From Alphaproteobacteria bacterium (GTDB lineage Bacteria > Myxococcota_A > UBA796 > UBA2385), in contig JACKEY010000021.1 in assembly GCA_020632755.1 (NCBI GenBank), forward strand, positions 1-64,000: 64,000 nucleotides of DNA, given 5' to 3'. The notes beneath the pieces are model-generated. The model did not search any database, was not told the origin of the DNA, and saw only the letters and a list, made by a program, of their open reading frames with translations. Position 1 is the stretch's first letter. Every line of letters begins with the position of its first letter. Of the stretch, positions 44,656 to 52,938 are shown piece by piece. The translations under genes and the position numbers were made by a program.

Positions 44656-45585
44656 CTACCGCGCAGCCCCCGGCGAGCAGCCCGCGAGCGCCGCGGCCAG
44701 CGAGGCGGCGTACCGGGCGCCGAGCTCGGGGCCTTGCTCCGGGTACAGGTAGGGCTCGATGAGCTCGAGCTCCATCACCCGCAGCGTGCCGTCGTGGCGG
44801 ACGAGATCGACCCGGGCGTAGAGGAGGTCCGCGGGCGCGACGCCGGGCACCGCATCGAGCACGGCGCGGGCGACCGCGAGGTCCGCGTCCGTCGGCGTCA
44901 GCCGCTCCTCGCGCCCGCCGTAGATGGACTGCACCCGGTAGTCGCCGGCCGCCGGCCGCTTGCGCAGGGCGTGGCTGAGGACGCCGCCGCAGAACAGGAA
45001 GGACAGCTCCCCTTCGTCGCGGATCGCCGGCAGGAAGGGCTGGATCAAGGCGCCGCCGGGCGGGCGGGCGTCGGCGGGCGGCAGCGACTGGCCCGCGAAC
45101 AGCTCGACCTGCCGGTAGGCGCTGGCGCCGACGACGGGCTTGGCGACCAGGTGTGGGTTGTCCAGGGCGACGAAGGCGTCGGCCACGGTCGCTTCGTCCA
45201 CGCGCTCCACCCACCGGGTCGGCACCGTGGGCGCCCCGGCGGCCGCCAGGTCGCGCAGGTAGCCCTTGTCGGCGTTCCAGCGCACCACGGCGGGTGGGTT
45301 GAGCACCGGCACGCGTGCGGCCCAGCGGTCCAGCCGCTCCAGGAAGGCAGCCACCCGCGGCGCGTAGTCCCAGGTCGTGCCGATGACGACGGCGTCGTGG
45401 TCGTCGATGGACCAGCCGCCGGGCCCCGGGCCCTCGGCGTCCCAGACCCGCAGCTGCAGGTCGATGCCCAGGGCCGCGCAGGCCGGCTGCAGGGCCGCCC
45501 ACTGCAGCTCCAGCTCGAACAGGTCGTCGCGCCCCCCGAGCGAGCCGGGGACCATGTCGGAAGACGTCAGCCAGGCGATGCGCAT
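44656..45585 (-). CDS. ATP-grasp enzyme
   Basis: 309 residues. The pre-ATP-grasp segment includes HDAVVIGTTWDYAPR and VRWNADKGYLRDLAAAG. The ATP-binding part follows with HLVAKPVVGASAYRQVEL (Lys of the ATP site), LIQPFLPAIRDEGELSFLF and the metal site LLYARVDLVRHDGTLRVMELELIEPYLY. The layout is that of glutathione-synthetase-like ATP-grasp proteins (about 300 residues) linking a carboxylate to an amine. No signal peptide. Substrate unknown; it sits between a cytochrome and a channel in one operon. Confidence 0.85.
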   Translation of the reverse strand: MRIAWLTSSDMVPGSLGGRDDLFELELQWAALQPACAALGIDLQLRVWDAEGPGPGGWSIDDHDAVVIGTTWDYAPRVAAFLERLDRWAARVPVLNPPAVVRWNADKGYLRDLAAAGAPTVPTRWVERVDEATVADAFVALDNPHLVAKPVVGASAYRQVELFAGQSLPPADARPPGGALIQPFLPAIRDEGELSFLFCGGVLSHALRKRPAAGDYRVQSIYGGREERLTPTDADLAVARAVLDAVPGVAPADLLYARVDLVRHDGTLRVMELELIEPYLYPEQGPELGARYAASLAAALAGCSPGAAR

Positions 45586-45630
45586 GGCCCCGCCTAGCTC
45601 CGTCGGACGCGGCGCGCCGCTGCCGGATCG

Positions 45631-46176
45631 TCAGGGATGGTGCGGCCCGGCGGAGCCCGTCCGCGCTTCGTAGGCAGCGGCGTCCAGCACCTCCTGTCGC
45701 CACTGGTCGTGGCAGGCGGTGCAGGCCTGCAGGGTGTGCTGCGTCGCGCGCAGCACGGCGGCGGCGTCCCGGGTCCGCGCCGCTTCGGCGATGCCGTCGG
45801 CGCGGGCGTGGAAGTCCAGGGCCTGCTCCGTGAACCCGTCCGCGCCGGCCCCCATGTGCTCGCAGGTCATCGCCATCTGCGGAGACGACCCCATGCGCGC
45901 GGCGGCCGCCTCGACCCCGTCCCAGTCCTCCTCGGCCAGCGACCCCGTGATCTCCTCGATCACCCGCAGGTGGTCGCGCATCTGCTCCTTCTGGTGGGCC
46001 GCCATCATCGGCAGCAGCGGCACGGGCGCGCGCCCGTCCATCGCCGCCAGGGCCGCCTCGGCCGACGGCGGGGCCGCGACCTCCGGGGCAGGAGCAGGCG
46101 TGGCGGGCGCGTCGGCGTGGCAGGCCAGGACGGGAAGGAGGAGCAGGGGGAGGAGGAGCACGGCGAGGAGGGTCAC
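45631..46176 (-). CDS. Cytochrome c'/c556-like haem lipoprotein
   Basis: 181 residues from GTG 46176 (GGAGCCCTC box). Lipobox VLAC (Cys19). Helical mature protein with Cys152-Thr-Ala-Cys155-His156 near the C-terminus, the position used in four-helix cytochromes c' and c556. Met-rich segments (LPMMAAHQKEQM, SSPQMAMTCEHMG) are seen. Predicted anchored periplasmic haem protein, possibly binding NO or acting in electron transfer. First gene of the ATP-grasp/channel operon. Confidence 0.8.
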   Translation of the reverse strand: MTLLAVLLLPLLLLPVLACHADAPATPAPAPEVAAPPSAEAALAAMDGRAPVPLLPMMAAHQKEQMRDHLRVIEEITGSLAEEDWDGVEAAAARMGSSPQMAMTCEHMGAGADGFTEQALDFHARADGIAEAARTRDAAAVLRATQHTLQACTACHDQWRQEVLDAAAYEARTGSAGPHHP

Positions 46177-46248
46177 GAGGGCTCCACGGGAGGAGGGCGC
46201 GGGGGCGTCCCGAGGTGTAGCGCTTGGTCCGGCGAGGAGGAGGGACCT

Positions 46249-49008
46249 GTGTCGATCCGCCTCCCCCGTGCCATGGTGCCCATCCCACCGGAGCGCGTGA
46301 TGGACCCCACCGAGCTCGCCGCCTGGGCCGCGCGCCTCGGCCTCGCCGACGATGCCGTGCCCCTCCTGGCGGAGCTGTGCGAGGCGGCCGCCGCGGGCGG
46401 GGGGAGCCACGGCGGGGCGAGCGACGCCGGCGAGACCGCCTTCGACCTGTTCGGAGAGCAGCGCGCGCCGTCGGCACAGGCGGGCGCGCCTCAAGGAGCC
46501 GTGGCCGGCCCCTCCCCCGCGGCCGATCGCTACGAGCGGCTGGCCCTGCTCGGCGCCGGCGGCATGGGCGAGGTCTGGCGGGTGCGCGACCGCCAGCTGC
46601 ACCGGACCCTGGCCATGAAGGTCGTCCGCCCGGAGCCCATGCGACAGGGCGCGGCGCTGGCCCGGTTCGTCGAGGAGGCGCAGTGCACCGCGCAGCTGCA
46701 GCATCCCGGCATCGTGCCCGTGCACGAGCTCGGGCGGCAGGACGACGGCGCGCTGTACTTCACCATGGCCGAGATCCGCGGCCGCACCCTCGACGCCCTC
46801 ATCGCCGAGGTGCACGACGCCAGCCGCGGCGGCGCCTGGCGGTCCGGGGCCTCGGGCTGGACCTTCCGCCGGCTGGTCGACGCCTTCCACCGCGTCTGCG
46901 AGGCGGTCGCCTACGCCCACAGCCGCGGCGTCGTGCACCGGGACCTGAAGCCCGACAACGTCATGCTGGGCGATCACGGTGAGGTGCAGGTCGTCGACTG
47001 GGGCCTGGCCAAGGTCGTCGGGCGGCCCGACCTCGCCGCCGAGGCCGGCGCGCTCGACGCCGTGGTCACCGACCGCTCGCAGGGCGACGCCACCACCACG
47101 CGCGCCGGCGCGGTGGCGGGCACCCCGGCCTACATGCCGCCGGAACAGGCCCGCGGCGACATCGAGCGCATCGACGCCCGCAGCGACGTCTACGCGCTGG
47201 GCGCCATCCTCTACCAGCTGCTGTCGGGGCGCCCGCCCTACGAAGGGCCCGACGGCCTGCAGGTCCTGCGGCAGGTGCTGGCCGGTCCCCCCGCGCCGGT
47301 CGGGCGGGTCGAGCAGCCCGACGCCCCCGCGGTCCTCGACGACCCCGTGGGGCTGCCGCTGCCCGCCGAGCTCGTCGGGGCGGTCGGGCGCGCCATGGCC
47401 CGCGAACCGGGCGACCGCTTCGCCGACGCCGGCGAGCTGGCCGACGAGATCGCCGCCTGGCTCGAGGGTGCACGACGGCGCGAGCAGGCCCTGGACGTCG
47501 TGACCCGGGCCGAGGAGCTCGCCCCCCGGGCCGACGCGCTGCGGGCCCATGCCGCCGCCTTGCGGGCCGAGGCCGAGGCCCTGCTCGAGGGCGTCGCCAG
47601 CGGCGACAGCGACGAGCGCAAGGCCCCGGGCTGGGACAAGGAGGACGGGGCCGCCGCACTCGAGCGCGACGCGGACCTGCTCGCCCTGCGCGTCGAGCAG
47701 GGGCTCTACGGCGCGCTCCGCATCGACCCCAGCCTGCCGGAAGCCCACGCCGCCCTGGCCGAGCGGCACCGCGACGCCCACCAGGCTGCCGAAGAAGTGC
47801 GGGACGCCGACGCCCTGGCCCGGGCCGAGCTGCTGCTCACCGAGCACGCGGCCGCCCTGCCGGTCGACCACCCCACCCGCCGGCGAGCCGCCGCGTGGCT
47901 CAGCGGCGACGGTGCGCTCACCCTGCACTCCGATCCCCCCGGGGCCGAGGTCCTGCTGCACCGCTACGCCCTGCACCGGCGCCGGCTCGTGCCCGTCTTC
48001 GAGCGCTCGCTCGGCCGGACGCCGATCGCACGGACCCGCCTGCCGCGCGGCAGCTGGCTGTGCGTGCTGCGCCACCCCGATCACCCCGACGTGCACTACC
48101 CGGTGCACATCGGCCGCGGCGAGCACTGGGACGGCGTCGCGCCCGGTGAGCGGGACCCGACTCCCGTGCCGCTGCCGGGCCGGGACGACCTGGGGCCCGA
48201 CGACTGCTACGTCCCGCCCGGCTGGTTCTGGTCGGGCGGCGATCCCGAAGCGCCCAGCAGCCTGCCCCGACGCCGCCTGTGGTGCGACGGGCTCGTCGTG
48301 CAGCGCTTCCCCGTGACCAACCGCCGGTTCATCGCCTTCCTCGACGACCTCGTCGCCCAGGGCCTCGACGACGAAGCCCTGCGCCACGTGCCGCGGGAGC
48401 GCGGGGGCCAGTCCGGCGAAGAAGGCGCCGCCATCTACGGTCGCGACGCCGACGGACGCTTCGTGTTGCGGGCCGACGCCGACGGCGACGTCTGGCAGCC
48501 CGACTGGCCCGTGCTGCACGTCGACTGGCACGGCGCGCGGGCCTTCTGCGACTGGCAGGCCCGGCGCAGCGGCCGTCCCTGGCGGCTGCCCGCCGAGCTC
48601 GAGTGGGAGAAGGCCGCCCGCGGCGTCGACGGCCGCGCCTTCCCCTGGGGCGACCGCGCCGACCCGTCCTGGGCGCTGCTGCGCGAGACCCGCCAGGACG
48701 TGCACGAGCCCGCCGTCGTCGACAGCTTCCCCGTCGACGAGAGCGTCTACGGCGTGCGCGGCATGGGCGGCAACGTCCGGGACTGGTGCGCCGGCATCCA
48801 CGAAGCCGACGGGCCCGCCCTGCCCGACCTGCGCGTGCGCCCCGACGAAGCCCCGGCCGACGCGCCCGACCTGCGCAGCAACCGCGGCGGCCTGTGGGGC
48901 GGCCCCGCCCGCTACGCCCGCTGCGCCAACCGCTTCTGGTGCGCCGCCACCAACCGCAACAGCAGCCTGTCCCTGCGCCCCTTCCGGAGCTTCCCCTCCC
49001 GCGCCTGA
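46249..49008 (+). CDS. Ser/Thr protein kinase fused to a formylglycine-generating-type (FGE-sulfatase) domain
   Basis: 919 residues from GTG 46249 (AGGAGG eight bases upstream; ATG 46300 also has GGAG). Kinase domain about residues 95-400: glycine loop GAGGMGEVW, Lys124, catalytic HRDLKPDN (230-237), and Asp250-Trp-Gly in place of Asp-Phe-Gly. GTPAYMPPEQ is the activation-loop end. A helical linker and a PEGA-like beta domain (about 560-630: HSDPPGAEVLL) follow. The C-terminal FGE-like domain has FPVTNRRF, WRLPAELEWEKAARG and MGGNVRDWC. I infer a signalling kinase whose FGE-like part is a binding or sensor module, not a proven sulfatase activator. Confidence 0.88.
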   Translation: MSIRLPRAMVPIPPERVMDPTELAAWAARLGLADDAVPLLAELCEAAAAGGGSHGGASDAGETAFDLFGEQRAPSAQAGAPQGAVAGPSPAADRYERLALLGAGGMGEVWRVRDRQLHRTLAMKVVRPEPMRQGAALARFVEEAQCTAQLQHPGIVPVHELGRQDDGALYFTMAEIRGRTLDALIAEVHDASRGGAWRSGASGWTFRRLVDAFHRVCEAVAYAHSRGVVHRDLKPDNVMLGDHGEVQVVDWGLAKVVGRPDLAAEAGALDAVVTDRSQGDATTTRAGAVAGTPAYMPPEQARGDIERIDARSDVYALGAILYQLLSGRPPYEGPDGLQVLRQVLAGPPAPVGRVEQPDAPAVLDDPVGLPLPAELVGAVGRAMAREPGDRFADAGELADEIAAWLEGARRREQALDVVTRAEELAPRADALRAHAAALRAEAEALLEGVASGDSDERKAPGWDKEDGAAALERDADLLALRVEQGLYGALRIDPSLPEAHAALAERHRDAHQAAEEVRDADALARAELLLTEHAAALPVDHPTRRRAAAWLSGDGALTLHSDPPGAEVLLHRYALHRRRLVPVFERSLGRTPIARTRLPRGSWLCVLRHPDHPDVHYPVHIGRGEHWDGVAPGERDPTPVPLPGRDDLGPDDCYVPPGWFWSGGDPEAPSSLPRRRLWCDGLVVQRFPVTNRRFIAFLDDLVAQGLDDEALRHVPRERGGQSGEEGAAIYGRDADGRFVLRADADGDVWQPDWPVLHVDWHGARAFCDWQARRSGRPWRLPAELEWEKAARGVDGRAFPWGDRADPSWALLRETRQDVHEPAVVDSFPVDESVYGVRGMGGNVRDWCAGIHEADGPALPDLRVRPDEAPADAPDLRSNRGGLWGGPARYARCANRFWCAATNRNSSLSLRPFRSFPSRA

Positions 49009-49061
49009 CCGGCCCCCACCGTTGCCCCGCGTCCCCCTCCCGGGCTACAGCACCGCGACCC

Positions 49062-49185
<124 letters not shown>

Positions 49186-49188
49186 CAA

Positions 49189-49209
49189 GCGTCGGCCGCA
49201 GGCCGACGC
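49189..49209. repeat. Perfect short palindrome
   Basis: GCGTCGGCC and GGCCGACGC pair perfectly around GCA, just downstream of the tRNA terminator, within a spacer of GC-rich inverted segments (49186-49242) containing no ORF that looks real. Confidence 0.6.
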
Positions 49210-49246
49210 GCAGCCCGCAGGGCGGCGGCGCAGCCGACGCCCGAGG

Positions 49247-49429
49247 GACAGGATTCGAAGGGCGCAGGGCGGCGCGAGCGCCGTCGCCGTCAAGCGCTGC
49301 GCGCTGGACGGACGCCACCCGCGGGCAGATAGCCCGCGGGCCATCGAGCGCGCGGCGCGTCAAGCGCCGCAGCCCGAAGCCCCGGCCCGCAGGCCGAGCG
49401 GCAAGCGAGGCCGGAGGGCGAATCCTGTC
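49247..49429. repeat. 183-bp repeat unit with T-arm-like terminal inverted repeats, copy 1
   Basis: Bounded by GACAGGATTCG on the left and its exact complement CGAATCCTGTC on the right. The same 11-mer occurs in the T arm of the neighbouring tRNA (49118-49128). Internal hairpins include CCGCGGGC-AGATA-GCCCGCGG. The translations in all frames are Arg/Ala-rich and not protein-like. Confidence 0.75.
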
Positions 49430-49498
49430 GCCGCAGGATCCACATGCCGTGCCCACGCAGATCTGTCGCGCAAGCGGCAGGGGCCTGGCCTCGCGAGG

Positions 49499-49681
49499 GA
49501 CAGGATTCGAAGGGCGCAGGGCGGCGCGAGCGCCGTCGCCGTCAAGCGCTGCGCACTGGACGGACGCCACCCGCGGGCAGATAGCCCGCGGGCCATCGAG
49601 CGCGCGGCGCGTCAAGCGCCGCAGCTCGGAGCCCCGGCCCGCAGGCCGAGCGGCAAGCGAGGCCGGAGGGCGAATCCTGTC
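49499..49681. repeat. 183-bp repeat unit with T-arm-like terminal inverted repeats, copy 2
   Basis: Nearly identical to copy 1, offset by exactly 252 bases, with the same GACAGGATTCG/CGAATCCTGTC ends. Sequence identity extends a few bases to the left and about 27 bases to the right of the ends. Confidence 0.75.
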
Positions 49682-49726
49682 GCCGCCGGACCCACTTGCC
49701 GTGCCCACTCCGCCGCGCTCGCTGCC

Positions 49727-49839
49727 GCGCGAGCACCGTCGCCGTCAAGCGCCGCGCGCTGGACGGACGCCACCCGCGGGCAACCAGCCCCCCGTCCCCA
49801 TCGAGCGCCTACCACGCCAAGCGTCGCAGCCCGAGACCT
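49727..49839. repeat. Partial, degenerate third copy of the repeat
   Basis: CGTCGCCGTCAAGCG and CTGGACGGACGCCACCCGCG match the interior of the 183-bp unit. The end sequences are missing and the right half has several changes. The rest of the stretch up to 49894 holds nothing I recognise. Confidence 0.55.
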
Positions 49840-49894
49840 CGCCCCACCGCGATACCCGCGACGACCCCACCGACCGTGAATCTCTCCCTTTCAG

Positions 49895-49924
49895 GTGACG
49901 TTTCCCCGGCGTCCTCGGTAGTGT
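49895..49924 (+). promoter_or_regulatory. Possible promoter of the DVKGG peptide gene
   Basis: GTGACG and TAGTGT with an 18-base spacer lie in a locally less GC-rich stretch 26 bases before the peptide ATG. Weak match; shown only as a candidate. Confidence 0.25.
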
Positions 49925-49950
49925 CATCGAACCCACAGCCAGGAGCCCGC

Positions 49951-50139
49951 ATGACCGACCCGAAGAAGACGCCGACCGCCCCCCAGACCGAGAGCGCCCC
50001 GCCCCCCGCCGAGCCCCCGGTCCGCGAGCTGGAGGTCGACGACGTCGAGACCGAGGACGGCCAGGACGTGAAGGGCGGAAGTATTGCGGTCTTCGGGACT
50101 CATTGCTGGGGTAACGGAAACGGGGGACCCACCGGCTGA
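49951..50139 (+). CDS. Putative RiPP precursor peptide with DVKGG leader end
   Basis: 62 residues from ATG 49951 with AGGAG seven bases upstream. The N-terminus is Pro/Thr-rich and the middle is an acidic stretch ELEVDDVETEDGQDVKGG (26-43). It ends in a Gly-Gly like leader peptides cut by double-Gly proteases. The last 19 residues, SIAVFGTHCWGNGNGGPTG, are of different composition, with Cys, Trp, His, Ser and Thr suited to modification. This leader/core layout is seen in ribosomal peptide natural products. No modification enzyme lies directly beside it, so the call is inference. Confidence 0.6.
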   Translation: MTDPKKTPTAPQTESAPPPAEPPVRELEVDDVETEDGQDVKGGSIAVFGTHCWGNGNGGPTG

Positions 50140-50269
50140 CGCGAAGCGACGAGCCACCGCCACGAAGGCCCCAGCCGCGGCGCCCACGCAGCCCCGCTCC
50201 CCGAGCGAACACGCAGCGCCCAGGCTACTCGTAGCTCCCCGCCGCCCCACGGCGCCCCAGGGAGCTTGC

Positions 50270-51187
50270 ATGCAGTACGCCGGGTTCGCGCCCGATGCGC
50301 AGGTCGAAGCCGCCGTTGCGTCGGTCGTCCGTGGCCTCTACACCTCGCAGCCCTATGTCATCGCGGCCGCGCCCCCCGCGCTGGCAGCGATCCCGAAGGA
50401 CGCCAGCGACGCACAGGTCGCCCGCGCCCTGTTCGACGCCCCCGAGCTGGCCGCCTTCCACTTCACCCTGCTGGGAGCGGCCGAGACCGACTGCGCCGCG
50501 CTGTTCGCCCTGGGCATCGCCCGGGCCGGCGGGCTCGCGGGAGCGGGCAGCCGGTTGGACGGGCGCACGCTCCCTCCCGAGTGGTTCCTGGTCCGGGCCG
50601 CCCTGCACGGGAGCGCTGCCGTCGTCCGCCTGTTGCTCGAGGCAGGCGTCGACCCGAACTGGGTCGATGTCGACGGACAGAACGACCACACCGCACTGCA
50701 TTGGGCCGTCTACTCCGGCCACACCCAGGCCGTCGCCGCGCTCGTCGCCGCACCGGGCATCGACCTGATGGCCCTGGACAAGCGGCGATCCACGCCGCTC
50801 GCATGCGCGATGGGGTTCGTCGGCTCCGCCTGCGCCCCCCAGCTCCTGGCCGCGGGGGCCAGCCCCCACGACGCCGGCCCGGGCGTCTCCATCCCCCTCG
50901 TCCTCGCCGCGCAGGTCGGCAACGCCGACCTGGTCCAGCAGCTGCTGGACGCCGGCGCCGACCCGAACGTCATCGACAAGAAGTCCGGGATCACGCCGCT
51001 CCAGCAGGGGATCGTGCGCGGCTCCATCCAGGTGATCGAGCGGCTGCAGGCTGCGGGCGCAGACCCGGACATCCCGTCGAGCAAGAAGTTCAAGAAGAGC
51101 GGCTACGACATGGCCCGCGGCTCGACCGCCTTCGACTTCGCCGCCCTGTCGCGCCACCGCGTGATCGTCGAGGCCTTTGCCCGCTGA
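50270..51187 (+). CDS. Ankyrin-repeat protein
   Basis: 305 residues from ATG 50270 (GGAG box). The N-terminal 110 residues are helical. They are followed by about five ankyrin repeats, including AALHGSAAVVRLLLEAGVDPNWVD, HTALHWAVYSGHTQAVAAL, LAAQVGNADLVQQLLDAGADPNVID and ITPLQQGIVRGSIQVIERLQAAGADP. The end is Phe/Ala-rich (FDFAALSRHRVIVEAF). Cytosolic protein-interaction module; partner unknown. Starts 130 bases after the peptide gene. Confidence 0.85.
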   Translation: MQYAGFAPDAQVEAAVASVVRGLYTSQPYVIAAAPPALAAIPKDASDAQVARALFDAPELAAFHFTLLGAAETDCAALFALGIARAGGLAGAGSRLDGRTLPPEWFLVRAALHGSAAVVRLLLEAGVDPNWVDVDGQNDHTALHWAVYSGHTQAVAALVAAPGIDLMALDKRRSTPLACAMGFVGSACAPQLLAAGASPHDAGPGVSIPLVLAAQVGNADLVQQLLDAGADPNVIDKKSGITPLQQGIVRGSIQVIERLQAAGADPDIPSSKKFKKSGYDMARGSTAFDFAALSRHRVIVEAFAR

Positions 51188-51258
51188 ACGCCCCGCCAGC
51201 CGCCCCGCTGGCGTGCGCCGCGTCCGCCCGCCGTGAGAGACTGCCCAGGGAGGCCGGC

Positions 51259-52269
51259 ATGGCGACCGCACGATCGAAGGTCCTGATCGGTGGCGCCGTC
51301 GCCCTCGGCGCCACGCTGACCGCCTGCCTCGCGGGCACGGGTCTGGTCTGGCAGTCGGCCCGCTCCGCGCAGGACCTGGCCGCGCATCCCGCCCCCGGCG
51401 ACCTGCTCCAGGTCGATGGCAGGCTGCTGCACCTGCACTGCATCGGCGACGGTGCCCCCGTGGTCGTCTTCATCACCGGCCTCAACGGGACCGCCAGCGT
51501 GGTCGGGCCGGTGCAGCGCGCAGCCGCCGAGACCACCCGGGCCTGCGCCTACGACCGCGCCGGCCTGGGCTACAGCGAGCCGACCGACCACCCCCGTCGC
51601 GCGGCCGAGACCGCCGACGAGCTGGCCGCGCTGCTCGACGCCGCGGTCATCACCGAGCCGCTGGTCCTGGTCGGCCACTCCTGGGGCGGCATCCTGGCGC
51701 GCTCCTTCGCCACCCGCCAGCCGGACCGCGTCGCCGGGATGGTGCTCATCGACTCCTCCCACGAAGGCCAGCTCGATGCCCTCGGCGAAGCGGCGGCCGA
51801 GGGCGTGCCCCTCCCGTTCCAGCTCGGCCGCGTGCTGCAACCGCTCGGCGTGGTGCGCCTCGCGGGCATGGTCGAGGCAGCCACCGCCTCCATCCCCACG
51901 CTGTCCGATGCCGACCGTGCCTCGCTCATCGCGACCTCTGGCCAGTCGCACACCTCCCGGGCCAACGGTCTCGAGTTCCTGTCCATGGCGGCCGAGCTCG
52001 ATGCCCGCGGCGCGCCGCCCGACCTGAGAGACCTGCCGCTCATCGTCCTCAGCCAGGACGGCCATGGACCGGAAGGCCTCAGCGGCGACGAGCTCACCCG
52101 CTGGCAAGGCCTCCAGCGCGACCTGGCCTCGCGATCCTCTGCCGGGCGACTCGAGATCGTCGCCGACAGCGGCCACGTCATCATGTGGGATCAGCCCGAC
52201 GCCGTGACCGCCGCCATCCGCGATGTCGTCCGGACGATACGGGAGCAGTCCGACCCGGCCGCGCCGTAG
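51259..52269 (+). CDS. Alpha/beta hydrolase with N-terminal membrane anchor
   Basis: 336 residues. A hydrophobic segment (residues 8-28) with a Cys (TACLAG) is a signal or anchor. The hydrolase fold follows: VVVFITGLNGTASV, YDRAGLGYSEP, and the nucleophile in LVGHSWGGILAR. IDSSHEGQLD and a late SGHVIMWDQPDAV supply the catalytic His region. Likely an exported or membrane-attached esterase. It lies in a run with the ankyrin and YdeI-like genes on the same strand. Confidence 0.8.
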   Translation: MATARSKVLIGGAVALGATLTACLAGTGLVWQSARSAQDLAAHPAPGDLLQVDGRLLHLHCIGDGAPVVVFITGLNGTASVVGPVQRAAAETTRACAYDRAGLGYSEPTDHPRRAAETADELAALLDAAVITEPLVLVGHSWGGILARSFATRQPDRVAGMVLIDSSHEGQLDALGEAAAEGVPLPFQLGRVLQPLGVVRLAGMVEAATASIPTLSDADRASLIATSGQSHTSRANGLEFLSMAAELDARGAPPDLRDLPLIVLSQDGHGPEGLSGDELTRWQGLQRDLASRSSAGRLEIVADSGHVIMWDQPDAVTAAIRDVVRTIREQSDPAAP

Positions 52270-52308
52270 TCGCGGGTCCCGCCGACCAACCGCCCAGAAG
52301 GAGCCCGG

Positions 52309-52911
52309 ATGCCCCCGAACGACGACGCCTTCCCGCAAGGCAAGGACGGCCTCGCCATTCGCGGCTTCGAGAGCGGCACAGCCTTCGGCGCCTGGCTGGC
52401 CGAAGAACACACCAGCTGCCCCGGCATCTGGCTGCAGATCCCCAAGAAGGGCAGCACCGTGTCGGGCCCGACCTACGGCGAAGCGCTGGAAGAAGCCCTG
52501 CGCTTCGGCTGGATCGACAGCCAGAAGGCCAGCGCCGACGCCGACGTCTACCTGCAGCGCTTCACGCCGCGGAAGGCCCGCAGCCCCTGGTCCAAGGTCA
52601 ACCGCACCAAGGCCGAGGCCCTGATCGCCGCCGGCCGCATGGAGCCTGCCGGCCAGCGCGAGGTCGATGCCGCACGCACGGACGGCCGCTGGGACCGCGC
52701 CTACGCCGGCTCGCGCACCATCACCGTGCCGCCCGACCTGCAGGCCGCCCTGGACGCCGATCCCGCCGCCAGCGCCTTCTTCGCCACACTCAGCAGCGCG
52801 AATCGGTACGCCATCCTCTACCGGGTGCACGAAGCGAAGCGCGCCGAAACCCGCGCGCGGCGCATCGAGAAGTTCGTCGCCATGTGCGCCCGGGGCGAGA
52901 CCGTGCACTGA
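52309..52911 (+). CDS. YdeI/OmdA-family protein (bacteriocin-protection type)
   Basis: 200 residues from ATG 52309 (AGGAGCCCGG). The YdeI/OmpD-associated signature is well kept: GIWLQIPKKGS, YGEALEEALRFGWIDSQKA, YLQRFTPRKARSPWSKVNRTKAEALIAAGRM, then the C-terminal helix segment ANRYAILYRVHEAKRAETRARRIEKFVAMCARG. Family members have been linked to outer-membrane homeostasis and bacteriocin or antimicrobial-peptide tolerance in enterobacteria; no biochemical activity is firmly known. Position 2.2 kb after the peptide gene is suggestive only. Confidence 0.85.
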   Translation: MPPNDDAFPQGKDGLAIRGFESGTAFGAWLAEEHTSCPGIWLQIPKKGSTVSGPTYGEALEEALRFGWIDSQKASADADVYLQRFTPRKARSPWSKVNRTKAEALIAAGRMEPAGQREVDAARTDGRWDRAYAGSRTITVPPDLQAALDADPAASAFFATLSSANRYAILYRVHEAKRAETRARRIEKFVAMCARGETVH

Positions 52912-52938
52912 GGGCTCTGCCTGAGGGACACCGCCCGG

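Noticed and set aside
46249..49008. Kinase-fused domain as the true formylglycine-generating enzyme for the sulfatase
   Set aside because: The FGE-like fold is clear, but I cannot place the catalytic Cys pair with confidence. Such fusions are commonly non-FGE members of the family.
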